64,000 nt of DNA from contig JAJEKV010000073.1 in the NCBI GenBank assembly GCA_021234155.1, positions 496,213-560,212 of the forward strand. The letters run 5' to 3'. This DNA is from Isoetes taiwanensis. Its lineage: Eukaryota > Streptophyta > Lycopodiopsida > Isoetales > Isoetaceae. Positions 47,811 to 60,429 of this stretch are shown in pieces (the stretch's first letter is position 1; each line of letters starts with the position of its first letter). The notes under the pieces are model-generated. The model was given only the letters and a program-made list of their open reading frames with translations. It had not been told where the DNA came from and made no database searches. The position numbers and the translations under genes were made by a program.

Positions 47811-48632
47811 AAACAATAGATATATTTTAACAAAGGTATATTCTTATAACTTGAATTGCCATCTATTAAATCTGAATAAGTCCAAGTTTTGTTGAATGTA
47901 GACACTACAGGGTACAAAAGACACATACAACTGATCCTCATCATCTTTCTCCAAGCTAAGGTTGTTCCCATCCGTAAGCATCTTGTGGAGCTCTTGAATC
48001 ATTGGCTCATCGAAATCAATGTCATTGTGAACATATTGCCAGCAGGATTCCTTGTTCTTCAGGCCGTCACAATCTTGTCCTTTCTGATGCGATTGGTAGC
48101 GGAGATCCCCTCAACGGAGTTCACATAGAATCCATGTTTCACCAACTTCGACATACTCTGACCATCAACTAAGAACACTCCTTCTGGGATGTTTGTGGAG
48201 ATTGCTACATACGTGGCAAATTCAGCAATTGCCTCCTGAGTTTTGGTCTGCTCCAAGACTTGCCAAGCTTTCCGAATGCCCTCCACGCTCCAAGAACATT
48301 GGACTGCTGAAAAATATCCTGGTCGCTTATAATAAATGAATGTAATGCCTTCCTCCCTTTCCTCCTCACGTTTAGCCTCTACAATCTTCGATCGCTCGAT
48401 GCAGGCTTCCCTCCTATTGTTGTATCTAGCGAGCACAAGTACAAGTATTTCGATGTATTGTTGGAAGCTGATAGTTCTGATGATTTAGTACCGCTGGCTT
48501 CTTTCCTCAAGGATGAGATTGACCTGGCGATCACTCATATCTCTAGTTTATGACATATTCAACAAAACTTAGACTTATTCAGATTTAATAGATAGCAATT
48601 CAAGTTATAAGATTATACATATTGTTTAATTC
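47811..48632. mobile_element. Gene fragments between 85 bp inverted arms (Pack-type candidate)
   Basis: Inverted arms at about 47811-47905 and 48549-48632 share TAAACAATA, CTTATAACTTGAATTGC and GAATAAGTC. Between them the minus strand codes for a protein-like fragment (48059-48436, containing IPEGVFLVDGQSMSKLVKHG). It continues after a frameshift as CWQYVHNDIDFDEPMIQELH to about 47900. The plus strand at 48400-48550 reads KYFDVLLEADSSDDLVPLAS up to a stop. I recognise neither protein. The layout resembles transposons that capture host exons; no target duplication was confirmed. Confidence 0.5.
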
Positions 48633-48639
48633 TTCTTGA

Positions 48640-48990
48640 TTGTTAAAATTTTTATAAGTTTTAATTATATAAGTTTATCTTTAAATTAAAACTATAATGG
48701 TTTAAAAAAACCCAAATTGCTTTCTGAACTATTGAATCTATTTAAAATTAAACATTTCAAAAATATAAATGTTTAACTTTCGGTGATTTACCAAATCTAA
48801 AATTTGGCAATCATTATAATTTCTATTTGAAATCTAATGGGTTGATAAGGGATTGACTTAAAAACTAGTATGAGAAATTAAGAATAAAGTTTTAGATTGA
48901 AATTAATAATAAAGTCAATGTTTTAATAATAGCTATTGAACAATTTATTATTGATGAAATAAAATATATGGAAATTATTCAGTAATATTT
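48640..48990 (-). repeat. AT-rich dispersed repeat, inverted copy of 30200-30562
   Basis: Reverse complement of the repeat at 30131-30564, and uninterrupted where that copy carries a Helitron. Confidence 0.85.
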
Positions 48991-49746
48991 TTTAGCACGT
49001 TTGCACAAACGCAAGTGGACACTTTGAAGCAATTTCAGAGTGTCCACGTTGCTGCCAAATGGGATTTTTGTGCAGGTGGCTGATGTTTCCGTCGTTGGAT
49101 TTAATCTACGGTGATAAAAATTCATGGAAATTCCAGCTTGTTCTTCTTTTCTGTGCGTGGCAGTTTAGCGACTTTCGCAAATAGGCTATGGCAAAAAGAG
49201 GATGGATCAGCGGCTATGGAAACAGGTAGAGCGGCTTGGGCAAATAGGCTATGGCAAACAGAGGATGGATCAACGGCCATAGAAATAGGTAAGTTAGAGC
49301 TATGGAAACAGGCAAATCTATGGTGCTCTTTGATTTTCTTTGAGTTTTTTTAGATGGTGGAAGCACAGCTATGGCGAACAGATATAGGGCTTGGTGGATA
49401 GGACAGAGTTCTGTTTCTTCGTGTTCTCTCTTTCTTTTACAGATTCGGCAGTAGGATGTCCTTTTCTCTGTGCCACGGTAAGCCGATCTGCGTCTTAAAG
49501 CCAAATCCATGGAGCAAGCTGCTATGGAGGCACCGGAATTCCCCTATTTTTGGGATGCTTTTGGAGTTATTGCGCCATCAGCAGCTCAGCTTGAGTAAGA
49601 AGACTCCCGTTTGGAATTGAATTCTTCAAGTAACCCATTGGGAGTTTTTACTCTATTTTATGCTCTTGCAGCTAAGAAAAGGTAACTCTCTAGGCAGATA
49701 TCTTTGTTAAGCATTATGACAGCTTCGACTTCTGAATCACAGAATT
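48991..49746. other. 5' flank of the SEC23-like pseudogene
   Basis: A 9 bp perfect inverted repeat (GTGGACACT...AGTGTCCAC) lies at about 49015-49047. A duplicated word GGCAAATAGGCTATGGCAAA at 49177 and 49239 belongs to a tandem duplication of about 62 bases. No supported exon. Confidence 0.5.
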
Positions 49747-51117
49747 TTGGTGAGCAACCTAACAATCGAGATCAAGTTCATGCACCCCACCTTCTCAAGT
49801 CCAGCTGCCTGTGTTGGAACCACTTATGGTTTGCATTCACATGTTCATCCCGGTAAAGGCTCTCCCCTGCCTGGAAGGGCTTTTCAGGGCCAAAGATCTA
49901 ACTTGGTCCGGGCAATTTCTAATAATCAATCGTTACAAGATGGTTTCCATGGATTGATGGAGAGACCTATGTCTGAAGGGTCTAGTGAAGCTCCTAAAGA
50001 TGAAGCTAATGCTACAGAAGGTATAAATATTTCTTCATTATCGTTATCAAATGGTTCTTTCGAAGAGTCTGATCTAAGAAAATATGGGTCTTTCCCAGCT
50101 GGGCCAGCCACATTGCCCAGTGTTGCCGCCTTAGACGGTGTCCCTTTGTCTAGGCTTCCTGGGTCTCCATCTTTTTCTTCTCCTTTGAGGCCTTCATTTT
50201 CTCCAGTACAATTGATGCCAACTCCTGCACCTCCAAGTTTTTCTCCACCTCCACGAAATTTTGATGTCCATGGCAAGGAGCACCATTCTCATAAATAACC
50301 ATCAGTCCAGCAAAGGAATATCCAAGAGAAATAACTCTTTTAGAATATTTAGCTGCAGACAGGAAGCAATATCAACATTATGATAGCTGGTCCTCATCGA
50401 CAGCAGCATCCCGTGTGTTGTTTTCTTCCCAGCTGGTAAGATTGGATATCTTGGCTAATTGTTGTTTTGTTGTGTCGTAATAAGGAACATCTTCATTACT
50501 TTTTTCCAATCACTTAAAAATGTGTCTTTGGATGCTAGGTTTTGAGGGAGAAAAAGTTGATGAATATAGCAAGTCTAGGTTTTGGAGCATTGGTCTCAAA
50601 GGGGATTGTCTCCAAGTCCTCCAACAGTTAGACGCAATCCCTTCCAGTGCCAAACTTGTGGTGCATATCCAAATTTATATTGTAGTATTGTTGCAAACTC
50701 AAGCCAACGGAAGTGAATCTTTTATGATACCATCAACTGCAGTGATGGTGAATATAGAGCAGCAAAGACGATCTTCGTAATTGGATAGAGTTTGTTACTT
50801 CCATTGTGGACTATGTTGTTGCTACGACATGGCATCCTGGGTTTGTGCCAGTTGCAGATTCTACCATGGCAACTCCAGTTATCATCGTTATAGACGGCTG
50901 CTTGGATGAGCCTCATTTACAACATTTGCAAAGCTCTTTGAACTCATTCCTTGACTCTTTGCCCCAGTCAACTCATTTAGGTATATTGTTTATGATCTTT
51001 CTGAATCTGGGCTGGCGGCTGACGTTTTGCCAGGTGATGTATCTGCTAACCAGGAGATTTTGAAAATGCTACTCTATGGTACTAGTGTTTACTTGGAAGC
51101 AATTCGATTAAAGTATA
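49747..51117 (+). pseudogene. SEC23-like COPII coat protein gene, broken, introns retained
   Basis: The intact relative is a SEC23-family COPII coat subunit (plant At4g01810-like type), which acts at ER exit sites. Exon-like pieces are visible in order. First is a Pro/Ser-rich N-terminal part (49747-50295, with SRLPGSPSFSSPLRP). Then YPREITLLEYLAADRKQ to SSQL ends at a GTAAGA donor after 50435. An intron ends at TGCTAG/GTT (50538), followed by VLREKKLMNIASLGFGALVS. Next is the zinc-finger segment CQTCGAYPNLYC near 50655, and a trunk segment SIVDYVVATTWHPG...CLDEPHLQHLQSSL (50800-50970). Last is VYDLSESGLAADVLPGDVS (50985 on). Frameshifts near 50290, 50625, 50715 and 50975, and loss of the rest of the protein, show it is dead. 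The retained intron means duplication at DNA level, not retrocopying. Confidence 0.8.
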
Positions 51118-52854
51118 GGATTCGAAACATAACAAGCTATGGATTGCCAATTTTAAACCACGTTGTCAGGCGTTCTTCAAATTAGGTGAAATAAAGGTTT
51201 GTGAATTCTTCAAGCTTTTCATGATTGGAAGAAAGGTAAAGATTAGATTTTGCCAGTGTCATGAATAGCAATAAGAATGATGTTGCCTTGCTTCTATACC
51301 GTGGGTCGCTTTCCAAGCTAGTGTTAATGTTTTGTCCTGCTGTTGTTGGAATTGGAGTTGCGTTCCTTGCAGTCCTTTAAAATGGGGTGCATTTGCGGAA
51401 GATGAACTCATGCAGCTCTGATTCTTTCAAAACTAGTTTTTGCAGTCATTGCATTATCCTCATAGATTAGTAAGTCTTATCTATTTCTTGAAGTTCTAAG
51501 AGTTGGTCCTTTCTGTTTCAAATGGTAGTTAAAGGGCTAGCATATACTGTAAAAAGTCTTCATAACTTGTACTCCAGCCAATCATTATTACTTGCAATTT
51601 TACATATTTTACATTCACATACTTTGTTATTGGCATAATTTAATAACCGTTTCAATATGCCAGCACTTAACAAGATTAAAGCATCCTTATTTTCCAAAGA
51701 AAATGTTCTTTTTAGATGGCATATGTATGTGGCCCGTATTCCATTTTCATGAATTATGATATTGTGGTCATAAAGTGGCACTAAGAAGTTAGAATCGGCA
51801 AAGTTAATTCAGTTTGATATATTGTATCTGGCAAGTCTTTATCTTTAGCATTTTGTTCTATAGGAGATAATCTTATCAGTAGAACAGGAGATAATCTTAT
51901 CAGTAGAACATGAGATAATCTTATCAGGTTTGTTTTGGTTATGGAATTGTTGTTCAAGGAGGACTTATGGAAAAGGAGATGCATTCTGTTTATATCTAGA
52001 ACCGTGGAAACCTATATGTGACCTGAGTACCTGTACTTATACTGTCAATATTTTGTTAATCTAAGGTGGCAATTTTGCTTTTACAGGCGTTCTTGGTGTG
52101 AACGATCGGGTCGACAAGATCTTTAAAAGATTTAAAGAACATTATGCCGCAGGGGAATCTATCATTGGCATTTTTGGGGATCCTATTCGACAGTGTAAAA
52201 TTTTAAAAGTTGTGGAGCTTGACAATAGCCAAGACCATTGCAACTGTTGTCAATTATAAAAGATGTTGTCTTGACAGTAGCCAAGACCGTTACAAAAATG
52301 CCCAGTGCATGAGGTACAAAACTTTGGACAAAAACTCCCAATGCAAGAGGCACATGGGCAACATTGTAGCAAGGAAAATACCATCCTGGCTAAGCACATG
52401 CATGCTGGTAATAAGCAAAGTGATTTTTCCTCAAGGCTTACTCAACAGAAATACAACATGATGAAGATTTTGACTTTGAACTTGAGGAAAACCAGGCATT
52501 ATTCACTTGGTATGATTTATTACATTGCCTAACCAGAACTTTGAGGTACATTGGCTCTGTAAAGAATGCCCCTACTCTCCAAATGATGAAGGTTACATGT
52601 TATTTAGAACTTTTAACATCATATTACAATACTTGAAGCTGTTTCCTTAATTTATTCATGTTATACATACTTCAGTACATATTGGCATTTAGTTTCACTC
52701 TTAAGCTCTGTACATATTTTAGAAAACCAGAAAATTAGTTAATTTGTTCATTATGTTCCCCTTCTAGCTAAATTCCTGTGCAAAGGAGGTACAAATGGTG
52801 GCAGGTGGTAAACTGAGGTTGACAATGGAAACACCGACTTTCAAAAATATCATA
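51118..52854. other. 3' flank of the SEC23-like pseudogene, possible exon at 52087
   Basis: A good acceptor (TTGCTTTTACAG) ends near 52086 and is followed by GVNDRVDKIFKRFKEHYAAG and GESIIGIFGDPIRQ up to about 52255. This looks protein coding but I cannot assign it. The rest is AT-rich and featureless. A 25-base unit (GAGATAATCTTATCAG...) is repeated about three times at 51865-51930. Confidence 0.45.
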
Positions 52855-53844
52855 CACTATAACCCCAAAATTTGCTCAACGTGTAGTTTTTTGGTATCTT
52901 TTTTGTAAAAAAACAACACTTAAAAAGCACCCATAGTTTTGTTCCGAAAATGCTAGAAACAACATGTAGTTTTTGGCTAAAAAGTCTATGCATAGAAATT
53001 TGACAGCCTATAAAAAAAATTCAATGCGTTGTTTTTAGGTGTTGTTTTTTTGTTTTTACTAAAAAAATAACGTGTGGTTTTACAAAATATCCACATGTGG
53101 TTTTTAAAACAGTAGTTGTTTTTAAGTGTTGTTTTTACTAAAACAACATGGTGATTTAACAGAATATCCACATGTGGTTTTTAAACTAGTAGTTGTTTTG
53201 AAGTGTTATTTTTGCTAAAAAAGACATGTGGTTTAGCAGAATATCCACGAGTAATTGTTTTCAAGTGTCGTTTTTACTAAATAATATGTAGTTTAACAGA
53301 ATAATCACATGTGGTTTTTTAAAATAGTGGTTTTCAATCAAATGTCGTGCTTCTCAAAAAGACACGTGGTTCTAAAGAATATCCACATGTTTTTTTCAAT
53401 AGTTGTTTTACATGCTTCTTAAATACAGTTCTTAAGAAAACTAGTCATTGTTTTTTTATTGTTCTACTCTTGATTAATTCTTTACTTAAATCCATGCTTT
53501 TGGTTTACTTGTGCTTCGCTTATGTTTTAGTATAGCCTTTTGGGAATCGAACCCAAATTGATCCATTCAGGATATGATATTGTAACAATCTTACATTATA
53601 TGCACTACAAATGTAAACAAATTATTTTCCAAAGGCCAGCTAAAAGTTGTTTATCCATCTCGAGCACTCCCAATATGTTTAATACATTAAGAACTTTTCA
53701 TATCTAAGAAAAAAGTTTTTTTAACTCTAGACTATTTCCACCTAGGAAAAATTGTTCTGCTAGACCTAGTTTTACATAACAGACAAAAAGAAAAGGAGCA
53801 AACCTCTGCTCAATCTAGTCACAGAGCGGCCCCAATGCATCAGC

Positions 53845-54205
53845 CAAGGAGCTCCTCTGCTGCAAACAAAGAGAAAAATAGTGCTTCAATGTAAGAAACA
53901 AAGAAAATCAGTGTAAGACTTTAAATTTTCTGAACTAATTCAAACTAAATATCAAGAAGACTACTCTACCCTGGAAGCTCAGAATCAAATATACGGCCAG
54001 AGATGCTAGGTAGCCTCTTCTACAGGCAAGGACCTCCTCTGCTGCAAACAAAGAAAAAAACAGTCCTTCAATGTATGAAACAAAGAAAATCAGTGTAAAA
54101 CTTTAAATTTTCTGACTAGTTCAAACTAAATATCAGCAAGACTACTCTACCTTGGAAGCTCAGAATCAAATATACGCAGAGATGCTAGGTAGCCTCTTTT
54201 ACAGG
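53845..54205 (+). repeat. Tandem duplication, 182 bp unit, inside the CACTA element
   Basis: Copies start at 53845 and 54027 (CAAGGAGCTCCTCTGCTGC against CAAGGACCTCCTCTGCTGC) and both end near GATGCTAGGTAGCCTCTT. Confidence 0.9.
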
Positions 54206-56825
54206 GCAAAGCAATGATCTAAGTGCTGGATGTACAGCTGGTCCAAGCCTTCCATTCTCACTTCAAACAGATCAAGGCAATCTGGATAAGCTGGAAAAAT
54301 AACCAAGGCCGCTAGGAAAAACTGCATTAACTTCATCACTCATGCGTCTCTGTGTTTCTTAACAATCTGCAAAAAAAGTTTAAACCTATCGATAGTAGAA
54401 GCAAGAGGATGGATGGCAGAGATCGAGAATAGTACCGGTAAGTAGATATCATGTGCCGCCCAGCTCCTTGTTCACAAAAAATCAGAAAGGAGCCTCCCAA
54501 TAAGATCTCTGGTTCACGGCAAAAATCAATCACAGATAAAGGAAAGAATAAAAATAATCTTGAAACTCACAAGAACAACAATCAAAGCAATCAAATGTAA
54601 ATCAGAGGAGCCGCAAAGGAGAGGAGGGCCGATGTTGGATCCGCCAAGGAGATGCTGGAGTAGAGTGCCGGAGTTGGATCCGCCAACGAGATGCTGGATC
54701 AGGAAGCCATTGGGGCGGATTTGAAGCCAGGCCGCTGGCGGCTGGAGGCGCAGTTGGAAGAGAATAGGGTTTTCGATCTGATGAATGAATGAAGAATAAA
54801 AAAATAAGGCATGCTTTTCAAATTTATCCCGCCCATTGGGTCGGAGGGCGGGATAATTTGAACTAATTGTAGGCCTATTGTTTATTATGGTTTGAAAATA
54901 GCGGAGAAAACGTGGCCTGGAATTTAAGACGACTGGAAAAAATTATTGATAGGGATTTTATAGGTGGGAAATATTTTGACTTGTCTAGAATTTCTAGAAG
55001 TGGGTAACTTTATTGGGCCAAACCCCCCATTTTAGAACCATAGCCTCAATTTCCTTCTCAAATTTCATTTTGTTATTCAAAACTTTGTCACTCGTGATAT
55101 GTATGGTTAGTGGCATTGCATAATTTTGTTAGTCAGAATTTTCAATGCACTTCAATGCTACATGCTTTGAGTTTTGGATATACTTATACCTAGACTTTAG
55201 GTGCTTAGGGTGCATCCCCATTAGGCCGTTATCCCGGCCCGACTTTGCCACATGGCAAACCCAGCCAGAAAATTAGCATTCCCATTATCTTCAATGCATC
55301 GGAGTTGTGATGTTCGGTCCAGAAAATCCAGCTCTTTCCTTATGGAGATGCACCCTTATAGTACTTGACTTATAGTACTCAAAGGAAACGAATTAGGATA
55401 CTGCCAAATCCCAAGGGCCTTTGTGGACTTTTCAAAAAAAAATCAAGGCAAATGCAACTACTATGAGAAATAGTTGTAAAACGTGACGTGTGCCAATGAG
55501 TTGCCAAATTATGGTGATGACATGGCAAAACTGGCATGATGATTCGGCAAAATATCATTTTGCAATTTCTACAAGGTACGTGGAAAAATAGAAAGTTGAC
55601 ATGAAATATGATGATGTGGCACTCCAAGTAGGTGACATGTCATGCCAACTAAGCAAGGCCAACGAAGAATGAAGTACATCCTTGGTCATTCATGGGGTGG
55701 TATGGCAATGATTGGGCGACATGGTAACATATAGATGATATGGACATGATGATTAAGCATCTTTACAAGAAATAGGACAAGTTTTAAAGCTTCATAAAGA
55801 AATTAACAAGGGAATTTAGGGGCAATAAGAAAAACTTACTTATGCCACTAAAAACAAAAGCCTTTTTCAAAAAATTGGTCAAGTCATTTTCTATCTAAAG
55901 TGCATAAAATGCTTAGTCATTATGTGACATGCCACACCATCGAAAGAAATGCCATGTCATCATGGAGAAATATGCTTTCTTTAAAAAGTTGCCAAATTAT
56001 CTATGCACATTTTCATTTTTCTACCCTTTCATATTTTGCCACCTCATCAGTCATCTTTGCCACCTCACCATACTCATGCCATGTCAATGGCATCTGTCAT
56101 AATTTTTGCATGTCAACTTGGAACATGTTCCATGTGAAAGATCACTCTTGAACAAATTGGGTTGTTAACCCCTATGTGAATGGCTTTAATGGGCCTATTA
56201 ACGCCCCGTCACATTCTACTCATCAACAACCGTATATGCTAACTTTATATCCAAGCCATCCAAAGCGTACACTTGCTTGAAACAACCTTCTTTGTTGCTA
56301 TTGTTCAGTCACCATGGTTGAATTACATTCCATTTAAATACCTAATTTTCCATGCTTAGATTCTAAGGCAAGGTCTATTTATTTCCAAAATATACCTTTG
56401 CTTCAAATCACATTCGGACTATGGTTCAATTAAGTTTATAAGTTGGATTTTGATTTATCGTCCAAAAGACAAACCAAATCAGACTATCGGCAATATACCA
56501 AGAAGACATCATTCTTCTCCTCAAGGAAAAAGTTCGTTATAATCAGAATGACCACAAAGTTCATTGAATAACCATTGAAACATTCTTTACAAAGTCAGGT
56601 CGATGTTCTAAGTTTGTTGGAAGAACCAATTCATAGTTCTGGAGTGCGAAAGTTGCATGTCCGTTGCCAGGGCCATAGGGAGAGGACATTTGAGACAAAT
56701 AGCTTCCAAAAGGTTTTAAGGGTCCATCTTCTGGCGTCAACACGATCCCTTTACAAACATGACACTCTGCAAGATCTTGGTTGAATCTGACTAGGATATG
56801 GTCTCCGAAACGTAAAGCCTGTGTG

Positions 56826-57402
56826 TTGCATGTTTGAGCCATCTTGGCATGTTTGAGCCTAGGTGGCACGTTGGAGCCGAGGTGGCATTTTGAGCCACCT
56901 TGGCATGTTGGAGCCTAGGTATGTTGGAGCCCACTGGCATGTTTGAGCCACCTTGGCATGTTAGAGCCTACGTGGCATGTTTGAGCCACCTTGGCATGTT
57001 TGAGCCTAGGTGGCATGATGGAGCCTACGTGGCATGTTTGAGCCACCTTGGCATGTTTGAGCCTAGGTGGCATGTTAGAGCCTGCGTGGCATGTTTGAGC
57101 CACCTTGGCATGTTGGAGCCTAAGTGGCATGCTTGAGCCATTGTGGCAAGTTGGAGCCCAGGTGGCATGTTTGAGCCACCTTGGCATGATGGAGCCTAGG
57201 TGGCATGTTGGAGTCCACATGGCATGGTTGAGCCGCCTTGGCATGTTGGAGCCTAGGCGGCATGTTGGAGCCGAGGTGGCATGTTCCGGAGCCTTCGTGG
57301 CATGTTCGAGCTACCTTGGCATGTTTGAGCCACCTTGGCACGTTGGAGGCAAGGTGGCATCTTGGAATGCGCGTGGCATGTTTGAGCCACCTTGGCATGT
57401 TG
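56826..57402 (+). repeat. 19 bp minisatellite, about 30 units
   Basis: The unit GGCATGTTTGAGCCACCTT, alternating with GGCATGTTGGAGCCTAGGT-like variants, recurs every 19 bases with few indels. Because 19 is not a multiple of 3, three units give a 19-residue repeat in every frame, so long open frames appear on both strands. I do not consider them genes. Confidence 0.95.
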
Positions 57403-58143
57403 ACTTTGGCTAACTTTGGTCTCGACAAATGGCAACGGGGTATGAAAGGAGAGAAAATGATATATAAAGAGATGATTTTTTTGGGTGGAATGGTAGTAAA
57501 GCCTTGGGAAATCATGCCTTAAGAAGTAACATCATGGCTCATGCGAAGTACCATTGAAATTCGAGTGGTCTTCCAAACTTTAACTTTGGTGCCTTCAACC
57601 TTTGACTTCAAGTGTTCAAGATGCTTAGGTAATCGAATATTCTTCAAGAAATGCCTATATGATGCCAAACCAGTGATGGATGTATTCAAATTTCACGCTC
57701 TACAAGCTCTCACACATACATGTATGAAGTCAAATGCTAGTGAAGTGTGTTAAGCATGCGTATAACTCTTGTATGCTGCCATTTTGTGGCAGTAATGACA
57801 TGTGGACAACTTGATCATACATGGATTCTTAGAAAACCATAAAAAACCACACCTCAAAAAAACACTACCTTAAAAAACACCACCTTGGAAAAAACATCTC
57901 TTCAAAAAACTATACAGCTTGAGAAAACAACACATCCTTAAAAAAGATACTACGCCTGCTTAAGAAACCACACATTCTTAAAAAAAAAAAACTATGGCTC
58001 CTTAAAAAAAACTACAACATATCCTTGAAAAACCACACATCCATATAACTACGTGTAGGTTTATTTCAAATCTTCAAAAAAACAACATGTATTGCGTTTT
58101 TACTGTTGTTTTCAGCTGTGGACCAAATGTTGGGGTTGTAGTG

Positions 58144-58884
58144 ATAGCTTGAGTCCGCAGAGGATCTCAGCACAGTCTTTGGGACAATCTAGTGAATATG
58201 TGGATGCAAGGGATTATTAGCATGATTATACAGATCTCGTATCAAGGTCTTGGCCATGCACGGAAACTAAAAAGTTATGGTGAAGAGAGTGAAGATTGAT
58301 GCAACATCCACCCATGATGGATGATGGAGATTGAAGAAAGTATTAGATGATTTTAAAGATGAAAAGACTGTTGCGAGCAGAAACATTGGTCCCAGTTCGA
58401 ATGTATGCAAATTTTTCTTCTGTCTCTTAGGTCATGCAATTTTTCTTCTGTCTCTTAGGTCATGCAAAGTTGTCTGACGTTTAGTTTATTCTGCAGCTTG
58501 CAAAAGGTCCATACATAATATAAGAAAGAGTTCATAACCAGTCACATATAACTCAGTTGTGTGAAAAAACTAGTTTCTATACAACACATTTTCATGTTTT
58601 TGGAGTGAAGTTATATTTATATACATGATTTCTGTGGTCCACAAATGCTATCTTGTAGTGAACTATAGACACATCAAGAAATTTGAAAAGTTGAAAAGTT
58701 TTCACTTGGATTAAGCATCTGAGTGACAACCACTGTTGTCAATGTTTTGCAAAAAAGGAACTATCTAATGCCCTAATTCGACTTCAATTTTATATTCCAA
58801 AACACCACCCACATCATATCCTACAATTTGCTATGCAAAGTAATCAAACGTGCTTTTGACTAGTTTTTTCTTATTAAGATATAA
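58144..58884. other. Intergenic, right flank of the CACTA element
   Basis: AT-rich. A 27-29 base duplication (TTTTTCTTCTGTCTCTTAGG twice) lies at 58409-58462. No gene recognised. Confidence 0.6.
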
Positions 58885-59400
58885 ACAATCTTAGATGTAA
58901 ATTTAGTTTTAAATAGATTAAAGTGAACATTTAAAGAAAGCAATTTTATACTATAGTAACCATCATAACTTTTGATCAAATGGTGAATTTAACAGTTTAT
59001 TAAAATAAAAAAGTTAAAGCATACATATAGTCTTATCATGACATCTTTGAAGTATATCTACTAGATTTAAATAAGTCGAAATTTTATTAAATATGTCATG
59101 TTTAGATGATAACTGAAATGTCTACCTGATACCATATGAATACCTGATCTTCTGAGATGATGTCTTTAAACCATTGTGTTTCTCTATTTGGCAAGTTTCC
59201 TGGCTACATAATTAATTTGGACTGTCCATGACATTTTCAATGCATGGCCGCTATGTTGGCACTTGAAATCCAGCAGGATCTTTGCAGCCTGATACAACTG
59301 CTAATATTGTCATATGTGAAAAATGTTGAGATCTAAAAGCACTATCTGAGAAAATATTGATAAACAATGTTCGTCTTGTGCTGCTAGAGTTGCAGCATAT
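58885..59400 (+). repeat. Dispersed repeat, inverted copy of 29581-30130
   Basis: Reverse complement of 29581-30130 with moderate divergence. It lies upstream of, and may belong to, the Helitron whose 3' end is at 59981. Confidence 0.85.
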
Positions 59401-59939
59401 ACTCAAAATACAAGTAAAGTATGATGCCTATTTATGCGAATAAGAACCTTATATCTTGCATGTTCATGCATTGATAAAATAGCAGACAAGGAATCTTTAA
59501 ATTCTCTATTGTGACTGAGACAATATGTCTGGTCTACTAATGTACTAAATAGCTGCACCTAAATTATTTTCACATTTGACTACATTAACAAGTGTAAGGC
59601 AACATAGCAAGGCTCCACATATTGCCATTTGCTTTCAATAAGTTTATCCTTTCAAAGTCAAATTACTTCTGATCATGTTGCGTGTTCGTATGCTAAACCA
59701 TTTTCAACCTCAAATGTAGATCAAAAACTTACATGGAAGACCTAACACCATACATGGAGAGACTTCTCTAATAAAGCAATTGGACATAACCTGTCTGGTC
59801 AAAACAATGCAAATATCATTAATGACACTCCCATATTCAAGGTCCATGAATGACCACAAATCCAAAATTGCATATGAAGCATGGTATTCCTTAGATGCTC
59901 TCAGGCTTAAATCCGTTATCTGTATTAGTTTCTGAACTT

Positions 59940-59981
59940 ATACTTAGCAAAACACCCAGCAACGCTGGGCACTTTTTCTAG
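59940..59981 (+). mobile_element. Helitron 3' terminus, plus orientation
   Basis: The hairpin CCCAGC-AAC-GCTGGG, then CACTTTTT, then CTAG (59978-59981), followed by a host T, is a typical plant Helitron 3' end. The matching 5' TC end upstream was not located, so the element length is unknown. Confidence 0.7.
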
Positions 59982-60429
59982 TGCCATGATAAAATGAATT
60001 TTGCAATGTACACCTACACATGAAAAATAAGTTGTCAATGGGGAATGGTAATATCGTAAAATGCCACATTTGTTGGCTTTATAAACTTTTGATAAATCCT
60101 CCAACATAGAAGAATGGAGATGTATGTACAAATAGATGAAACTTAGATCATCAAGAAGAAGATGTATGCACAAATGTAGTGTATTCTTGATTTATTGTGC
60201 ATGCCTTGTAAAACAAAACCAGGGATATCGTGATATTTGAGAAAATGTGGGCCGTTGTTTCGGATCTCTATGCAGCATGTGATAGATGTCTTAGCCTCTT
60301 CCGACACATTTAGCCTCTCAAGATCGATTATTTGGTAGCGTATATATTTGGAGGGTATGTATATAACGAGCCACTAAGGCCAATTACTTCTTCAAACACA
60401 CTGAATTCTTGCCGCTTTTAATTTAATTA

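Larger units (their letters stand above)
52855..58143. mobile_element. CACTA (En/Spm-type) transposon, non-autonomous, 5.3 kb
   Basis: The left end reads CACTATAACCCCAAAATTTG (52855). The reverse complement of the right end (58143) reads CACTACAACCCCAACATTTG, 18 of 20 identical. The trinucleotide ATA lies on both sides (52852-52854 and 58144-58146), the 3-base target duplication expected of CACTA elements. Subterminal repeats are present: ACATGTGGTTTTT-type words at 52950-53420 and their inverse, AAAACCACACAT-type words, at 57840-58050. I found no transposase. The interior holds a 182 bp duplication, a GC-richer segment near 54600-54780 that may be a captured first exon and promoter, and a 19 bp minisatellite. 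Confidence 0.88.

Noticed and set aside
53545-53575. tRNA-like B box GGGTTCGATTCCC on minus
   Set aside because: No A box, acceptor stem or cloverleaf around it.
55200-56200. Words such as GACATGGCA and GCCATGTCAT as a separate tandem repeat
   Set aside because: Spacing is irregular; at best a distant source of the neighbouring minisatellite.
56900-57522. Open frames made of repeated Met-Ala-Cys-Trp or His-Ala-Lys words
   Set aside because: They are translations of the 19 bp minisatellite and appear on both strands.
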